A stretch of DNA of 64,000 bases, from the NCBI GenBank assembly GCA_963839165.1, contig CAWIUG010000005.1, positions 806,001 to 870,000 of the forward strand. The letters run 5' to 3'. The notes under the pieces are model-generated. The model did not search any database, was not told where the DNA came from, and saw nothing but the letters and a program-made list of their open reading frames with translations. The stretch is from DATFVA01 sp963839165 (GTDB lineage: Bacteria > Bacteroidota > Ignavibacteria > Ignavibacteriales > Ignavibacteriaceae). The translations under genes and the position numbers were made by a program. This document shows, in pieces, positions 63,802 to 64,000 of this stretch; the stretch's first letter is position 1, and the number at the start of each line of letters is the position of its first letter.

Positions 63802-64000
63802 ACTTTCATTTATCTAAGCTTTTTCACCAATATTTTATGATATAGAATGAAGTAAGAATATTTTACTATACCTTAAATATTTCACGCAATAGCATAAATA
63901 CATATTAATTTATTATAAATGGATTATAACTAGAGTATAGTTGTGAATTCATTTAATTTATCTTATACCATTACTTGATTTTTTAACTGTTAAAACTCTT
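63802..64000. other. AT-rich stretch at the window end
   Basis: Very AT-rich, with many stops in all frames. No gene or signal that I can support; it may be spacer or the broken end of a further gene. Confidence 0.4.

Overview
The window looks like part of a genome or contig from the Ignavibacteriota/Chlorobi-Bacteroidota (FCB) side of the tree. Three things point there: type IX secretion (T9SS) C-terminal sorting domains of the NYPNPFNP type (24911-26974 and 52951-54303), candidate promoters of the Bacteroidota TTG-N19/20-TAnnTTTG type, and a classical menaquinone pathway next to very haem-rich cytochromes. The taxonomic call is inference; no rRNA or tRNA gene was recognised.

Layout. 1-13.6 kb: the start of an rlmI-type methyltransferase cut by the window edge, a thiamine-binding MTH1187-family protein, a membrane protein and a HAD phosphatase. 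Next come a minus-strand envelope operon (TPR lipoprotein, DUF4292 lipoprotein, EnvC-like LytM protein), an ATP-grasp protein, and a plus-strand surface-protein operon (two Tyr-rich lipoproteins plus a FadL/PorV-like barrel). 13.6-24.8 kb: rsgA, then a nearly complete menaquinone set, menF-menD-menH, a decayed beta-barrel gene with a 7-bp minisatellite, menB-menA-menC-menE, and a facing hot-dog thioesterase plus a nitrilase-family amidase. 24.9-31.8 kb: an FG-GAP T9SS cargo protein, asd, an NtrB/NtrC-type pair and a receiver-only protein.

32.1-38.9 kb is the most striking region. A 25-residue membrane peptide is followed by four respiratory genes: a 13-haem cytochrome c fused to a b561-type membrane domain, a 19-haem cytochrome built by internal duplication, a cytochrome b, and a seven-haem NapC/NirT-like protein whose first haem site is CX3CH. 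Together they carry 39 c-type haem motifs plus b haems and probably form a quinone-linked electron conduit. At 39.2-46.9 kb a block of signalling genes follows: a receiver-only protein, a NarL/NarX-like pair and a seven-PAS/GAF HisKA_2 kinase whose N-terminus is cut off by a one-base homopolymer insertion.

47-54.3 kb holds isolated genes (metallophosphoesterase, a small exported protein, an alpha/beta hydrolase) and a DUF4143 ATPase flanked by a 42-bp direct repeat, with an orphan 3' remnant of a second copy 4 kb away. It ends with a CX4CH haem lipoprotein paired with a three-repeat T9SS surface protein. 54.5-64 kb is a zinc alcohol dehydrogenase followed by a polysaccharide locus (WecA/MraY-like transferase, Wzi-like protein, GT2, WcaF-like acetyltransferase, GT4, GT2, GT10). 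Almost every gene there is broken by one-base frameshifts, which suggests either poor consensus sequence near a contig end or real decay. Dispersed palindromic repeats are scattered through the accessory parts, and two of them sit inside coding sequences.
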